From Flaveria trinervia (Eukaryota; Streptophyta; Magnoliopsida; Asterales; Asteraceae): 64,000 nucleotides of DNA. A program made the translations under genes and the position numbers. Of the stretch, positions 34,358 through 46,787 are shown one piece after another. Location: NCBI GenBank assembly GCA_025506515.1, contig CM046453.1, positions 38,503,728 through 38,567,727 of the forward strand, given 5' to 3'. The notes beneath the pieces are model-generated. The model was not told the origin of the DNA and did not search any database. It worked only from the letters and a program-made list of their open reading frames with translations. How positions within the stretch are numbered: the stretch's first letter is position 1; every line of letters starts with the position of its first letter.

Positions 34358-37300
34358 CTAAGTACTCAACCGTCCTGGAAGGAAGGCTTTAGTAAATAGA
34401 TCTGCCAATTGTTTTTCTGTTGCAATTTGAATCAATATGATTATCCTTTTTCAGAGTTATCTCTAAGAAAATGATATCAAATTTCGATACCAAAGCCCTA
34501 AGGCTAGTTTACCTTTGAGATACCTGAATATTCTTTTGACAGCAATTAAGTGAGATTCTTTCGGGTCTGATTGATACATGGCACATACACAAACAGCATA
34601 CATAATGTCTGGTCTAGATGCTATAAGATACATCAAAGAACCAATCATTGATCTGTATAACGTTTGGTCAATAGATTTTCCTTTTGGATCAGGTTCAATC
34701 TGGTGTTAACATCTGCTGGTGTTCGTATGGACTGACAGTCTTGAAACTTAAATTTCTTAAGAGCTTGTCAACAAACTTTTCTTGATTGATGAAAATTCCA
34801 TCTGCAGTTTGCTTGACTTGAAGTCCAAGAAAGAAGTTAATCTCTCCCATAGAACTCATTTGAAATCGAGATTTCATTATTTCTTCAAATTCATTGCACA
34901 ATTTTGGACATGTAGAACCAAATATGATATCATCAACATACACTTGTACACATAAAAGATCATTATTGTCCTTCTTTATGAATAAAGTAGGATCAATTTT
35001 CCCTTGTGTGTATCCATGTTGGATTAAGTGTTGTGATAACATCTCATACCAAATTCTAGGGGCTTGATGAAGTCCATATAGAGCTTTACTCAGTTTATAT
35101 ACTCGATGTGGAAATTGTGCATCCTCAAAGCCTGGAGGTTGCTTCACAAATACATCATCAGTAATTGACCATATAAAAATGCACCCTTTACATCCATTTG
35201 ATACACTTAAATTTCATGAATGAAGCATAAGCCAGAAAACTCGAATAGATTCAAGTCTTGCAACTGGTGCAAACACTTCATCATAATCTATACCTTCTTC
35301 CTATGTGTATCCTTGTGCAACAAGTCTTGCTTTGTTCCTTATTACAACACCACGATCATCAGTCTTATTTCTAAATAACCATTTCGTGCCAATTACATTT
35401 TCTCTCTTCAGGTAGATCCACCAAATTCCACACTTCTTGTTTGCGGAATTGAAGTAATTCTTCTTGCATGGCTTCTATCCAACCATTGTCCTTTAATGCT
35501 TCGGTAACATTTTTAGGAACAATTTGAGAAAGAAAACAAGAGTATAAGCATATGTTTGCTTGTTCTACTTTACTCCTTGTTGTTCTCTCATTCAATGAAC
35601 CAATAATCTGAGAAATTAGATGATTCTTTTGAGTACGAGATATAGTGATCTCATCACATTGAACATTAACATCCAAATTTGTTTGATTCAAGTTGGACAA
35701 CTCATGTATTAACGTAGAAGAATGTGGATTGAAGTTTGGAACTTGAGTAGGTGAGTTGACAAAGTAATCAAAGTTACCTGTACAACTACATCACCTGAAA
35801 TGGATGATGTTCCAAACTCAGGTATCACAAACTCATTACCATCATTAGGAATATTTTGTGATTCTTCCTGATTAATTGACTCTGAATGATCTAAAACTGT
35901 ATATTCATGATTTTGTATTGTTAAATCCTTAACAAATGATAAAAATGGGTAGTTTGAGCTTGAATCATCTAGGTCATCAGAATCTGAATCTTCACTGAAA
36001 GATCCAAGATCTCCTCTTGAGTTCTTCTTATCTGTAGAATTAAAACAATTTGATTGATCAAACAATTAGATTAAAAAGAGTTTGATAATGAATCTAGATC
36101 AAATAACCATGCAGGACCATTTGAAACTGATGGAAAAGAATTTTCCATAAATTTAACGTTGAATGTTTTAATGATTACATTTGTCCTAGAGTTGTAGACT
36201 CGATAGGCTTTTGAAACAGATGATATCCAACGAAAAATCCATTATCAGATTTTGCATCAAATTTTCCTATTTGATCACTTGAATTAAGAATCATAACAGG
36301 ACAACCAAATGATTTTAAAAAGTTTATGTTCGGTTTTCCCCAAACATTAACTCATATGGAGTTTTCAGTTTATCTTTTACAATTATGATTCGATTCTGAA
36401 CAAAACACGTCGTTGATATTGCTTCATCCCAAAAAGTGATAGGAATTTTTGCATCAGCTAACATAGAACGAGCAGCTTCAATCAGTGTTCTATTCTTCCT
36501 TTCAGCAACTCTATTTTGTTGAGGAGTTCTGGGAGCACTGAACTGATGAGCTATCCCTTTCTGTGCACAAAACATTTCAATGTTAGCATTTTTAAATTCT
36601 GTTCCATTATCACTTCTTATTATTTTCACTTTGTTGTCTAATTGATTTTCAAGTTTAATGATAAATTCTTTTAATAATTCAGCTGTTTCAGATTTGGCAT
36701 ATAGAATGAAAACCCATGAAAATCTTGTAAAGTCATCAATGATAACTAAACAATATGATTTTCGTCCAATACTCCTGACATTTGTTGGTCCAAAAAGGTC
36801 CATATGTAACATCTGAAGAGGTTTGGATGTTGAGTTTATTGGCTTGGACTTATAAGACGCTCTGTGTTGCTTTCCCTTTAAACATGCTCAGCAGTGATCA
36901 TTTGTTGCAAACTTCTTAGATGGAAGTCCAATTACATGATTTCCTGCTACAAGCTTGTTCATGTTCTTGAGGTTTGAATGACCGAGACGTCTATGCCAAA
37001 GCTGGCTTTCATCATTTGATGCCTTTGCAATTAGGCATGTTGTTTTAGTTGAAGGATCAACTTGAGACATATCCAATTTGTATACATCTCTGTCTCTCTC
37101 AGCTGTAACAATTACCCAATCTTTACTTATCTTGAAACCTGGCTTCAAAACATAACAGAATGAATTATCAAACAGAACAGAATAAGATTTGTCACAAATT
37201 TGAGATACGCTTAAAAGATTAAAGTTCAACTGTGAACAAAAGTTGACTTTATCAAAGCTTATTATCCCATTGAATATTGTTCCTTCTCCAGTTATTTTTC

Positions 37301-37440
37301 CTCCAGCATCACCACCAAAGGCGACGTGAGTTCCATCTTTTGACTTAAAGTCTTGTAACAAGGCAGTATTGTCTGTCATGTGCCGACTACACCCACTATC
37401 CACATACCATGTATTGATTGGTCTTTTTGGCGTACCTGCA
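34358..37440 (-). pseudogene. pol: E5 pol: protease, integrase, RT, deleted RNase H
   Basis: The protease YVDSGCSRHMT (near 37400) leads into the integrase zinc-binding half (LWHRRLGHSNLKN). A TGA sits at about 36888 where C-S-A-C is usual. The DDE core (36812-36324) has IRSDNGTEFKN and TPQQNRVAERKN. After an acidic linker, RT (35700-34695) has QVYVDDIIFGS. RNase H is gutted: GLWY (about 34500) is joined almost directly to YHFLRDNSEKG. This removes all catalytic acidic residues, about 340 bp by comparison with E3. It ends at a TAG at 34358. Several further frameshifts are present. Confidence 0.9.
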
Positions 37441-39708
37441 CTACAAGAAAGTTAAGTTGAAATATTTACCCAAGCCGAAATGGTCTTGGGCTTTCCAAAT
37501 TTGTCAACAATTGTAAATTGTTTATAATGGAGATTATTCAATCAGTTTATTTTTGATGAATTTTCCAATTTTATTCTAAAAATTGTTTGATTTATTTTTG
37601 TGAACATTTATACCATTTGATTTATCATCTTTTGAAATGTATTGATGCTAACATTTTTATTAGTCATCCTTACAGATCTTGGTATAAAGTGTTCTTGCAT
37701 GTTGTGTTTTGAGCTCATGTAATTGTTCTTAGGAAAAATCTCAAACCTACATTAGGTTGATTAATGTCTCTTTGAAATCCATTAGTTTGATCTCTCAATA
37801 CTGTGGATTAGCAAATCCTTTGCTCATGTTTGATTTTGCAAAGTTTCTAGTGAGAGATCTATTTCTAAAGTAACAATCTACAGTGTTGTGAGTCTTTTCA
37901 TCACATTAAGTACAATATTTGTTATAATAACAATCTGTTGTCGAATGATTTCTCATGTCACATATGTGACAGTACTTGTTAAAGTAGCACTCAGCAGTAT
38001 TGTGATTTTTCATATCACAAATTTCACAGTACTTTTGTGGCGTTAAAAACAACTTTTTGTTAACTTTTGACAATGACATAATGTATGATTTTGGTTTCAT
38101 ATAGTTAAACTGTTGTCTTTCATTTTTCCCCAGTTTGATTTTGTGTCAGATTATTGTTCATTTGTTTAACATGAATTTCCTTCTTTAATGTATTAGAAAC
38201 AAATCTTTTTGCTACAGCGGAAGTCTTTGAATCTGAACTAGATTTCAGATCTGAGTTTGATTTGTTCATAGCATTTGATTTATTATTTGAAAGAGAATTC
38301 ATATTTAACATACCTGCTGACACAATTTAATTGGTTTTAGTTTTGATGTTTGATTTGTTGCTTTAATCATTTTTTTGAACTTTTGTTTTGTTCAGATGTT
38401 ACTTTTACAGATTTCTTTCTTCTTCTTTGATTCTTTGATTTAGAAGAGCTTGGTTTATTTTCAGATTGAATATTATCATAACAAGATTCCTTTTCTGATT
38501 GAAATTGTTTTATATTGATGGTGTTTGAATCTTTTGATGTTCCTATTTGTTGTTTATCCTTGTTTTGAACTCTGACTTCTTCTATTACATTGTGAATTTG
38601 ATCAGAAGAGATATTTTGTTTTGGTTGTTTTGGTTCATATGATTTTATTTTGATTGGATGTCCATTTTTTATTTTTTCTTGATCTTTTTCAATAAACACT
38701 TGAACATTTTCTTTTTCCTCTTCTGCATTCTTGGTTTTGATCTGAAAGGCTTTAAGCTTTGCTTTGTTTTCTGGTGAATAATCATGAGTATTGAAATTCT
38801 ATGGTAGTGTGTTTGTGATAGATTCAGGCATAGGTTCATGAGTGAAATCTAATCCTGCTTTTTGTTTATCTTTCCTTTCACTGATTAGTTTTTCTACTAT
38901 CATTTTTGAACTCTTAACTTTTGCTAGATCAACTTGAGTAGCAGCATGTGCTATTTTCTCTTGTTCAAGATTCTTGGTCATCTCTTCTAGTTGTTTTGTA
39001 ACAATTTCTAAATCTTTGATTGTTTTGTTACATGAATTTTGAAGAGAGATAATCTTTTGATCTGCAGTTTTATGATCAGATTTAAGTTGGTTATGCATAG
39101 ATTCCTCTTGTTTTAGCTTTTCACAGATTTTGAATGAATAGTTTCTGTGGTGTTCAACATGTTCAAAACATGATTTGGTGCAAAGCTTTTCTCTTACTTC
39201 TGATGGTATTTCAGGAAATTTTGGAACTGTGGTTTCAGATGATGAAGTAGAAGATTTAACCTTTGGTTGATCAGACTCAACCATTAGAGCTACTTCCTCT
39301 GTATCCTCTTTAGGATCAGACTTGTCACTCCAATCATAGTTATCTTCCTCTTCATCACTTTCCCCTTTTGGGTCATTGTCTTCTACAGATGGGTCATTGT
39401 CTTCTGACCAATCTTCCTCTTGAATTTCTGCAATAAGAGATAAACTTGATGTTAATTCATTTGTAAATTGATTTGCATATGCATTCCAATCATATCCATC
39501 TTTTATGTTGACTACTAGTGCTTTCTTTGTTTCATTAGATGGTTTGGTTTCATCTTTAAGCTCTGGCATTGGAAGACTTTGATATGGCTTTTGAAAAGTC
39601 TTCTGAGCTTGTTGAAACCTTTGATTATTTGAGCTTGAATGAGCACTTCCTCCATTATTCCTTGGAGCTTTACATTCTCTTGAGAAGTGTCCATAACTAT
39701 TGCAGTTG
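37441..39708 (-). pseudogene. gag: E5 gag C-terminal two thirds with CCHC array
   Basis: It begins at the knuckle NSYGHFSREC (about 39700-39670), fused to E6 RT. Then come a Gln/Pro segment, an acidic Asp/Glu segment (about 39290-39430), a coiled coil (about 38880-39130) and a basic segment (38367-38699). Near 38040-37880 there are tandem CX2CX4HX4C knuckles: CEICDMKNHNTAEC, CHICDMRNHSTTDC and a third past a stop. The ORF is broken after 38799, near 38350 and near 38120. No gag N-terminal domain is present. Confidence 0.85.
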
Positions 39709-40061
39709 AATTTCTTCAACATAGTTTCCACATATTTTGATTGATTGATGAAGATTCCATCTTTCGTTTGTTGGACTTGCACCCCTAGAAAGAAAGTGAG
39801 TTCCCCCGTTGCACTCATTTGAAATTTTGAATGCATAAGGTCTTCAAAGTCTTTACAGAGTTGCTTGTTTGTTGAGCCAAATATGATATCATCCACATAA
39901 ATCTGGACTAACAACATGTCTTTTCCTTTTCTCTTTCTAAAGAGAGTCTGATCAATCTTTCCTCTTTCATATCCATTTTCAAGAAAAAAAGATGATAGAG
40001 TCTCATACCACTTTCTTGGAGCTTGATAAAGACCATACAGGGCTTTGTCAAGCTTGTACAT
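38799..40061 (-). pseudogene. Chimeric 420-codon ORF: E6 RT fused to E5 gag
   Basis: One uninterrupted minus-strand frame. Residues 1-110 are RT ([43 protein letters not shown]). At FNC it becomes a gag CCHC knuckle and then gag coiled-coil sequence to residue 420. RT thumb and RNase H are missing and the knuckle lacks its usual upstream gag. It overlaps the annotated E5 gag and E6 pol. It is a fusion product, unlikely to be functional. Confidence 0.9.
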
Positions 40062-42520
40062 CCTGTGAGGGAATCTAGATCTTCAAAGCCAGGTGGTTGA
40101 CTCACATATACCTCTTCTGCAATCTTTCCATATAAGAATGCACACTTCAAATCCATTTGATAAACAGTAAACTTCATGGATGCATAATATGCTAGAAATA
40201 TTTTAATTGCTTCTAATCTGGCAACAAGTGCAAACACTTTATCATAATCAATTTCTTCTTCTTGAGTGTATCCTTGTGCCACCAGTCTTGCTTTGTTTCT
40301 GATGACGATCCCTCTATCATTAGTTTTGTTTCTGTACAGCCATCTGGTGCCAATAGGGTATTGTCCTTCAGGAAGGTCTACTAGTTGCCATACTTCTTGC
40401 TTTTTGAATTGTACCAATTCGTCCTTTATTGCTTCAATCTAGCTATTGTCTTGAAGAGCCTCTTTGATTTTCTTGGGTATCGTTTGACAAAGAAAGCATG
40501 AGAACAAACAGATGTTTGCAATACTTGACTTGCTTCTTGTCACCCTTTCATTAAGTTCACCAATAATGCTTTCCACTGGATGATTCTTGTGTATTTTGGT
40601 GGATGGAATTGAGTCACCAGCAATGGTGACATCAAGATTGGAGATATTCAGATCATTATGATGAGAGGCACTTTCATCTTGTACTATTGGGGAATTATGA
40701 AGATAATCAACTCTGTTTCATTGACTGCTCCAGCTTCAGCAACACTTTGATTGCTTCCATCATTTGATGTTCTTTCTGTTTCAGCTGGAGGTGTAGCTTG
40801 TTTTTTATTTCTGATCTCTATTGACAAATCTTCTGAATGCGATGGTAACAAGCTTAGACCTCCTTGAGTTGAAACACTTTGATTTTGTGATGGTTGTCTG
40901 ATGGGATCAGCTTGGAGAGGAACATCTTCATTTATGTATTCAATAGATGTAGGAGAAATCAATGGAAAATCATCTCTTCTTTCTACACCTGAAGAAGTTT
41001 CACCTGAATGTAGATTTCCTGCATCAAACAAGTGAAATTGATCAAATGATTTTGTAAATGAGTCAATATCAAACAACCAGTCGGGACCATTTGTAGATTT
41101 GGGAAATGAGTGTTCCTTGAATTGAACATTTGTTGATTCATCAATAATGTTTAATCTAGTATTAAACACTCCGTAAGCCTTTGAAACAAAAGAATAACCT
41201 ACAAAGAATCCTTCATCAAACTTAGATGAAAACTTTCCCAAATAGTCTCGGGTGTTTAATATTAAGACAGGACTACCAAGTGATTTAAAAAATCCAATAA
41301 ATGGTTTTCTGTGAAGCAACAGTTCATATGGAGTCATGTTACTTTCTTTTACAATCAGAGTTCAATTTTGCACAAAGCATGATGTGTTAACTACCTTTGC
41401 CCAAAAGGTAATAGGCAGTTTAGATCGGCTAGCATTGTTCTTGCTGCTTCAGTTAGTGTTCTATTTCTCCTTTCAGCTACCCCATTTTGTTAAGGAGTTC
41501 TAGCTGCACTAAATTGATGAGCAATGCCTTTGGTTGCACAAAATGAACTCATGTCTTCATTTTTAAGCCCAGTTCCATTATCACTTCTTATTATTTGGAC
41601 CTTATGATCAAGTTGGTTTTCAATTTTTATGATAAAGTCTTGTATCATTTGGGATGCATCATTTTTTATGAAGTAAGAAGAAAACCCATGTAATTTAAGC
41701 CCAGTTCCATTATCACTTCTTATTATTTGGACCTTATGATCAAGTTGGTTTTCAATTTTTATGATAAAGTCTTGTATCATTTGGGATGCATCATTTTTTA
41801 TGAAGTAAGAAGAAAACCCATGTAAATCTTGAAAAGTCATCAATGATGACCAGACAATACTGTTTCTTTCCAATGCTCATAACATGAGTTGGTCCAAATA
41901 GATCCATGTTAAGTAGCTTTAATGGAGTATTGTTTGTGTTTACCAGCTTGGATTTGTGAGAATATTTATGTTGTTTTCCTTTGAGGCACGCTGAACAATG
42001 ATCAACAAAATGGAATTCTTTTTTAGGAAGACCAATGACATGGTTTCCTTTGACCAATCTGTTCATGTTTTTAAAGTTTGTGTGCCCCAAATGTCTATGC
42101 CAAAGTAGAGACTCATCAAATGATGCTTTTGACAAAAGACATGTTTCTATTATTGGTGTTGTAGAATTCAGGTTTAAGACATAGGTGTTATTCTTCCTCG
42201 GAGTCTTTAGGACAACCCATTCTTTAGATATCTAAAATCCTGGTTTTAGAATGTAGCAATGAGTGTCTGCAAAGTGAGTTGAATATTTCTTGTCACAGAT
42301 TTAAGACAGCTTAGAAGATTGAAGTTCAATTGTTCATAGTAGTTCACTCTATCAAAGCTCAGCATCCCATTTGTCACGGATCCTTCACCAGTAATCCTTC
42401 CACCTTATGAATCTCCCTCCAAATGCCATAGTAGTTTCTTTTATTTTCTTGAAGTCATGAAGGAGGGAACGATCTCTAGTCATGTGTCGGGAACATCCAC
42501 TATCCATGTACCATAGGCTA
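39709..42520 (-). pseudogene. pol: E6 pol: protease, integrase, RT (truncated)
   Basis: The protease WYMDSGCSRHMT is near 42500. The integrase zinc-binding half (LWHRHLGHTNFKN...CSACLKG) covers 42135-41950, and the core starts with NMDLFGPTHV. A perfect 132-bp tandem duplication repeats a 44-residue core segment including IIRSDNGTGLK, where Gly replaces the usual Glu. The integrase C-terminal part and an acidic linker (41337-40684) follow. RT (40417 to 39709) has [14 protein letters not shown] and YVDDIIFGS. Stops lie near 41492 and 40442. The RT thumb end and RNase H are lost at the fusion with E5. Confidence 0.9.
41562..41825 (-). repeat. Perfect 132-bp tandem duplication in E6 integrase
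   Basis: Copies 41562-41693 and 41694-41825 read as identical. 132 is 44 codons, so the frame is kept. It duplicates the segment from the FSSYFIKNDASQ helix to the DNGTGLK motif of the integrase core. Confidence 0.95.
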
Positions 42521-42989
42521 TTAGACCAATATGGATGACCTTGCAAGCACAAAAGAACTAATTAGACTATGGAACCCAAGCCATGATGGTATTGGGTTTC
42601 CCGTTCCTATCCATTATGGTGACCTCTTGATACTTTCCTCTAAATTGTGATCTATTTAGAGGTGACCTTGGAGATTTCTTGTGATATTTTGCTGGAGTCA
42701 TCTCATCAACATTAAATGAAGAGTCAGAGGAGTAATGAAATCTTTGATCTTTATTCTTTTGAAGAAATTTAAACTGTTTCTAATTAGCAAAATCATTTTA
42801 GGTTTTGGAAGGTCAAACTTTTGCTTAATGATGTGATGGTTGTTTCTTTGACTCTTCCATATTTCTTTTGTATTACTCCAATTATTGTGTGATCAGATGT
42901 TCTAGATTGATTGGTCGGAAAATGACTCCTGACATGGGGTTTACCAGATGATGAGATGGGTTTGTTTTGAGCAATTCTCACTCCCTTTT

Positions 42990-45705
42990 GATTGAATTAA
43001 TAATCAAATGTATTGTGGTTGTTCATATCACAGACTGAATAGTATTTGTTAACATAATAGTTTTTAGTGGAGTGGTTGTTCAAGTCACAGATAGAGCAAT
43101 ATTGATTGTAAAAGCACTCTTCTGTCTTGTGATTAAACATATCACATATGTCACAATACATTTGTTTATTTCTTGAATTTTATTTCAATTTCTGAGACTC
43201 AGTTGATTTTCCCATTTGCAGCTGAGTTACTTTCTTTTGCTTAGGGGAGGAATCAAAATCAGCCCTTTTTGTAGCTTGCTTCACAACACTACTTTTTGTT
43301 GCTAGGCTGTTTTTGTTTCTTCAACCCTTTCTTTACCTTTTTCTCAAACTGATCTACGTGCTACTTGTTGCATATGTCAAAACCAACTCCTTGTCTTAAT
43401 TTTGAAGATTGAGGGTCTGATAGAGTTTTACATGTTGAAGTCAGTGATCTCTTTTGTTTCTTTTGTAGTGAAACTTTGTCTGATTTGCTTGAATTAATTG
43501 GAGATATAATCTCATTATCAGAACTGCTTTCAGCAGAGGGTTTCATTGACTTCACAATTTTTTTTACCTTTTAAAATAGAAGGTATGAATTTCATAAATG
43601 GAACAACTGCATTGATGGGGTTTATGGGTTTGATGACACTCACTGCCTTGTCTGAACACTCTTTGATTTTAATTGGGTGTCCTAATCTGATTTTATCCTC
43701 ATTTGTTTCAATATAAACATTTGGTTGGTTTTGAGGATTTGTGATCAGTTTTACTATTGTTTTTGGTTCAATAGTGTTAGGTTCAATTTTCTCATTGAGT
43801 GTAACAGAGTTAGGCATGACAATGTATTTGTCATTATATGGTGGAGGACAAGAGTTATACCCGATCCCAGACATGTCTTTGGGATCCTTTTGAGAATCAA
43901 GAATCTCTTGCAGTTGACTGAAGATAGCTGAAACTTTTCCAGTCCACTTTAGTATGTGTATGTTTAGCTTTAGATTGAGCTAACTTTTCAGTCAGTTGCT
44001 CATTCTCAGCTTCAAGAGTATACTTTTCACCATGTAATTTTTCAATGTCAGAGATGAGAGATTTTATTTTGATTTCAAAGCCTTTTATTTCTCTCTTGAG
44101 CATCTCTGACTTAACCTTTTCCTCTTTTATTTTATCTGTAAGTTTATGGTTGTGCTCTCTATAACCTTGCAGTTCATTAATGCATTTATCACTACACAGG
44201 TTAGATTTTACCTTAGAAGGCATGGGAGATGGACCACCATTGATGTGAGCCATGAGTGCATGATTTTGAAATTGTGGCTTTACTTCCTCTACACATAGGT
44301 TGCAGTCACATACTCCATCTTGCTTAATCACGAGATCAGTTGTAGATGACTGACTGCTTCCATAAGCTTGGTTTGTCAGTTGAGGTTGATTCTGATATGA
44401 TTAATGTTGTTTTGGATGATGATACAACTCCTGATGATTATTGGAGTGAAAACTTGAGTTTGGCTGTGAGGATGACTGGCTTTGAGAATTTCTTTGAAAG
44501 TTGTTTCTTTTGTGGGAATTGCATTCTCTAGAAAAGTTGCTTGTCATGCCATAGTTGAAGCACTTCACTTTGGATTTGTCATATCCAAGCTTTGTGTTTT
44601 CATCAAAGGAAGAGTCTTCTACACTTTCTGAAAAACTTCTTTGCTCTCATAGCAATCATGGCCATTTGCCATTGCAAATCCATTTCTTCTACATCATCTG
44701 GATTTATTTCTTCTAAATCTTCCTGGATCAGATATGTTGAGATGAGTCTTCCTCCTAAATAGGATTCAAAGCTGGCAACAAAGGCATTGTAAGTTGCCTT
44801 TTGTGCTTCAGATCTTGTAACATCAGGAGTGTTTATAGGAGTTGCAGTGAATCCTGATGCTTGGGAAGATGTTGATAGATGATTAATTGGTGGAGTTGCA
44901 GTGAACCCAGTGGTTTTCAGTTAATCTCTAGAAGAGATGAATCATCCTCCTCACTAATGAAGGCATTTTCCACAGAGTGAGATTCTGATGGAAACTTGTA
45001 TGCCTCAATCACTTTTGGTCCTCCCAAGTTTCTGCTTCTTTCATCTAGCTCCAGTGCTTTTTTCTTGGCTATCATTATATCCATAGTGGTACTCTCAAGA
45101 TCAAGAATGTTCTTTAACATGTTCACATTTTGTTTCCATGTCTCTAGAAGACTGTGCAGTATTTTCTTGATTAACTCTTTGACTTTGTAAGTGACTCTCA
45201 TGATTTCCAACTCATTTACCAACTATACAAATCTATGCAGTTGTTTAGATATGGACTCCCTTTTGCAGTGATAAAATGTTTCATATTGATTAACAAGTTT
45301 ATCATTGTTAATCTCTGCAACTTTACTGCTTCCCTCACATATAATTCATAGTGCATCCCATACCACTGTAGTAGTACCATACTTCTCCATTCTTTTCAGC
45401 ACATCCATCTTGAGTGCTTGAGTGAGGATGGAGTAAGCTTTGAGATCAATCTTGATTTTCTTGTAAACTTCATCATCAAGAGTCAGATCTTCAATGGGTA
45501 TTCATGTTGTCTTGTAGAAGGCAGCTTGATTTGCAGATAGAGTAACAGGGATGTGTGACCCCTTGCATATTGAGATCCAAAAGTCAGGATCTACACCTGT
45601 AATGTAATTCTTGAATCTGATTTTCCATTGCCTAAACTCAGATTTGTGTTTAAGCATAAGAGGTTTAGGTGTATGGCCAAGTTTTGAAAAGCTGTGTGAA
45701 TCCAT
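42990..45705 (-). pseudogene. gag: E6 gag with CCHC array (broken)
   Basis: The start is MDSHSFSKLGHTPKPLML (ATG at 45705). The gag N-terminal domain is in pieces to about 44917. A CCHC knuckle region is damaged near 44560 (minus-strand CFNYGMTSNFSREC-like). A clear coiled coil follows (44331-43930), with a HPIKIKE motif shared with E5, and Lys/Ser-rich tracts (43555-43361). Near 43160-43010 lie tandem knuckles: CDICDMFNHKTEEC is intact, while the next copies have Cys changed to Tyr. Multiple stops and frameshifts. Same architecture as E5 gag. Confidence 0.85.
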
Positions 45706-46047
45706 TTTAACAAAGTGTGTTTAACTTGTTTAATATAGATTAGATAAGTTTTTAAGTTCTCTTAGTCCAACTTGTCCAAATCGTCCAATACACGCTCACA
45801 AAATCAGATCTGTTAAGTTTCTTAGTTTCTGTTGAATCTTTTAGTTGTACTGACTGTTCACAACTTCGAGAGTGGATACTGTTGGGTTGTTCTTGAGGGT
45901 GAGGAAGTATGAACAGTAACTATTGAAAAGTATATTCTGCTATTTACTAAGTAGAGTTGATAGAACACTCTACTAGCAACTCGATCACAAGATCAGTCAA
46001 GTTCTATTCAGATCTTAGGTAGATTTGAAAAAGAACCGAGAGCCAAA

Positions 46048-46059
46048 GCTCTGATACCA
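46048..46059 (-). other. E6 primer-binding site
   Basis: The minus strand reads TGGTATCAGAGC just inside the 5' LTR. Confidence 0.92.
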
Positions 46060-46061
46060 AT

Positions 46062-46787
46062 TGACTGGGTGGTGAGACTAAGATTCTCAGTAGGACCAAA
46101 TATGATGATCAAGTCAGAGAATGGATGGCAGAAACAAACATCAATAAACATTCATTGCAAAAATATACTCATAAATTCTTTGTATATATTGATGAAGGTG
46201 CTTGATAACAATAAATGCTAGGGTTTTAGCAAGAACAGTAATAAATGCACCTTGAGAATATGTATTACAAAATACTTTAATTGTCTATCAACAGTCACCT
46301 CATGTACGAGGTATTCTATTCTATTTATAGGCTAACAAGATGCCTTTTAACAAAATGACTAAACTAGCCCTGACCTATACATCAGAACTAGTCTAAGTCT
46401 TCATCGGCATTTCTTCTGTTCATCCGCGTTGACAAATGCGGATGAGTTGCTCTTGATCAGCATTTTTTCACTTCTTCATCCGCATTGGGTAATGCGGATG
46501 GACAAATACTTATGCACATTTTTTGCTGGTCATCCGCATTTGTAAATACGGATGAACAAGTCTTATACGCATATCTTTTTGACTATCCGCATTTGCTAAT
46601 ACAGAAGAACAAACACTTGTCAACATGTGTTCTATTTCTTTCGCATTTACAAATGTGGTTAGTCAACACTTGGTTCTTCTCTGCAGATTCTTCATCCGCA
46701 TTACTTCTTAGACTTACGGAGTTTCAAGCAGAACAACCATCAACTCACCAATTGAATTGGCATGTATGATCCTTTCAGGGTCTAACA
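46062..46787 (-). repeat. E6 5' LTR (726 bp)
   Basis: On the minus strand it starts TGTTAGACCCTG and ends CACCACCCAGTCA. At plus 46405-46700 is an array of dyads with arms CATCCGCATT and AATGCGGATG; one copy (46482-46505 area) has perfect 10-bp arms and a 4-base loop. A TATAAATA box follows in element orientation. Confidence 0.9.
46322..46329 (-). promoter_or_regulatory. E6 LTR TATA box
   Basis: The minus strand reads TATAAATA in GCCTATAAATAGAATAG, downstream of the dyad array. Confidence 0.7.

Larger units (their letters stand above)
31576..39708 (-). mobile_element. E5: Sirevirus-like copia element, 5' end replaced by E6
   Basis: On the minus strand the order is gag zinc knuckle, knuckle array, PR, IN, RT, a deleted RNase H, a 2.5-kb region with repeats and TATA, polypurine tract, and 314-bp LTR. 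The 5' LTR and gag N-terminus are missing. Instead the sequence runs in frame into the RT of E6 at about 39708. The candidate target duplication ACAGT (31571-31575) has no partner in the window. Confidence 0.85.
39709..46787 (-). mobile_element. E6: Sirevirus-like copia element, 3' end lost
   Basis: On the minus strand it has a 726-bp 5' LTR, primer-binding site, gag, knuckle array, protease, integrase and RT up to the FVETM-like KYVETMLKKF segment. There it fuses to E5 gag. RNase H and 3' LTR are missing. The base run right of the LTR is TTATT. E6 lies inside the protease region of E7. Confidence 0.88.

Noticed and set aside
39700..39712. E6/E5 chimera formed by template switching during reverse transcription
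   Set aside because: Reverse transcription makes both LTRs alike. Here they differ fully in length and sequence.
46405..46700. Palindromic array as a CRISPR or integron array
   Set aside because: It lies in the U3 of a copia LTR, upstream of a TATA box; eukaryotic context.
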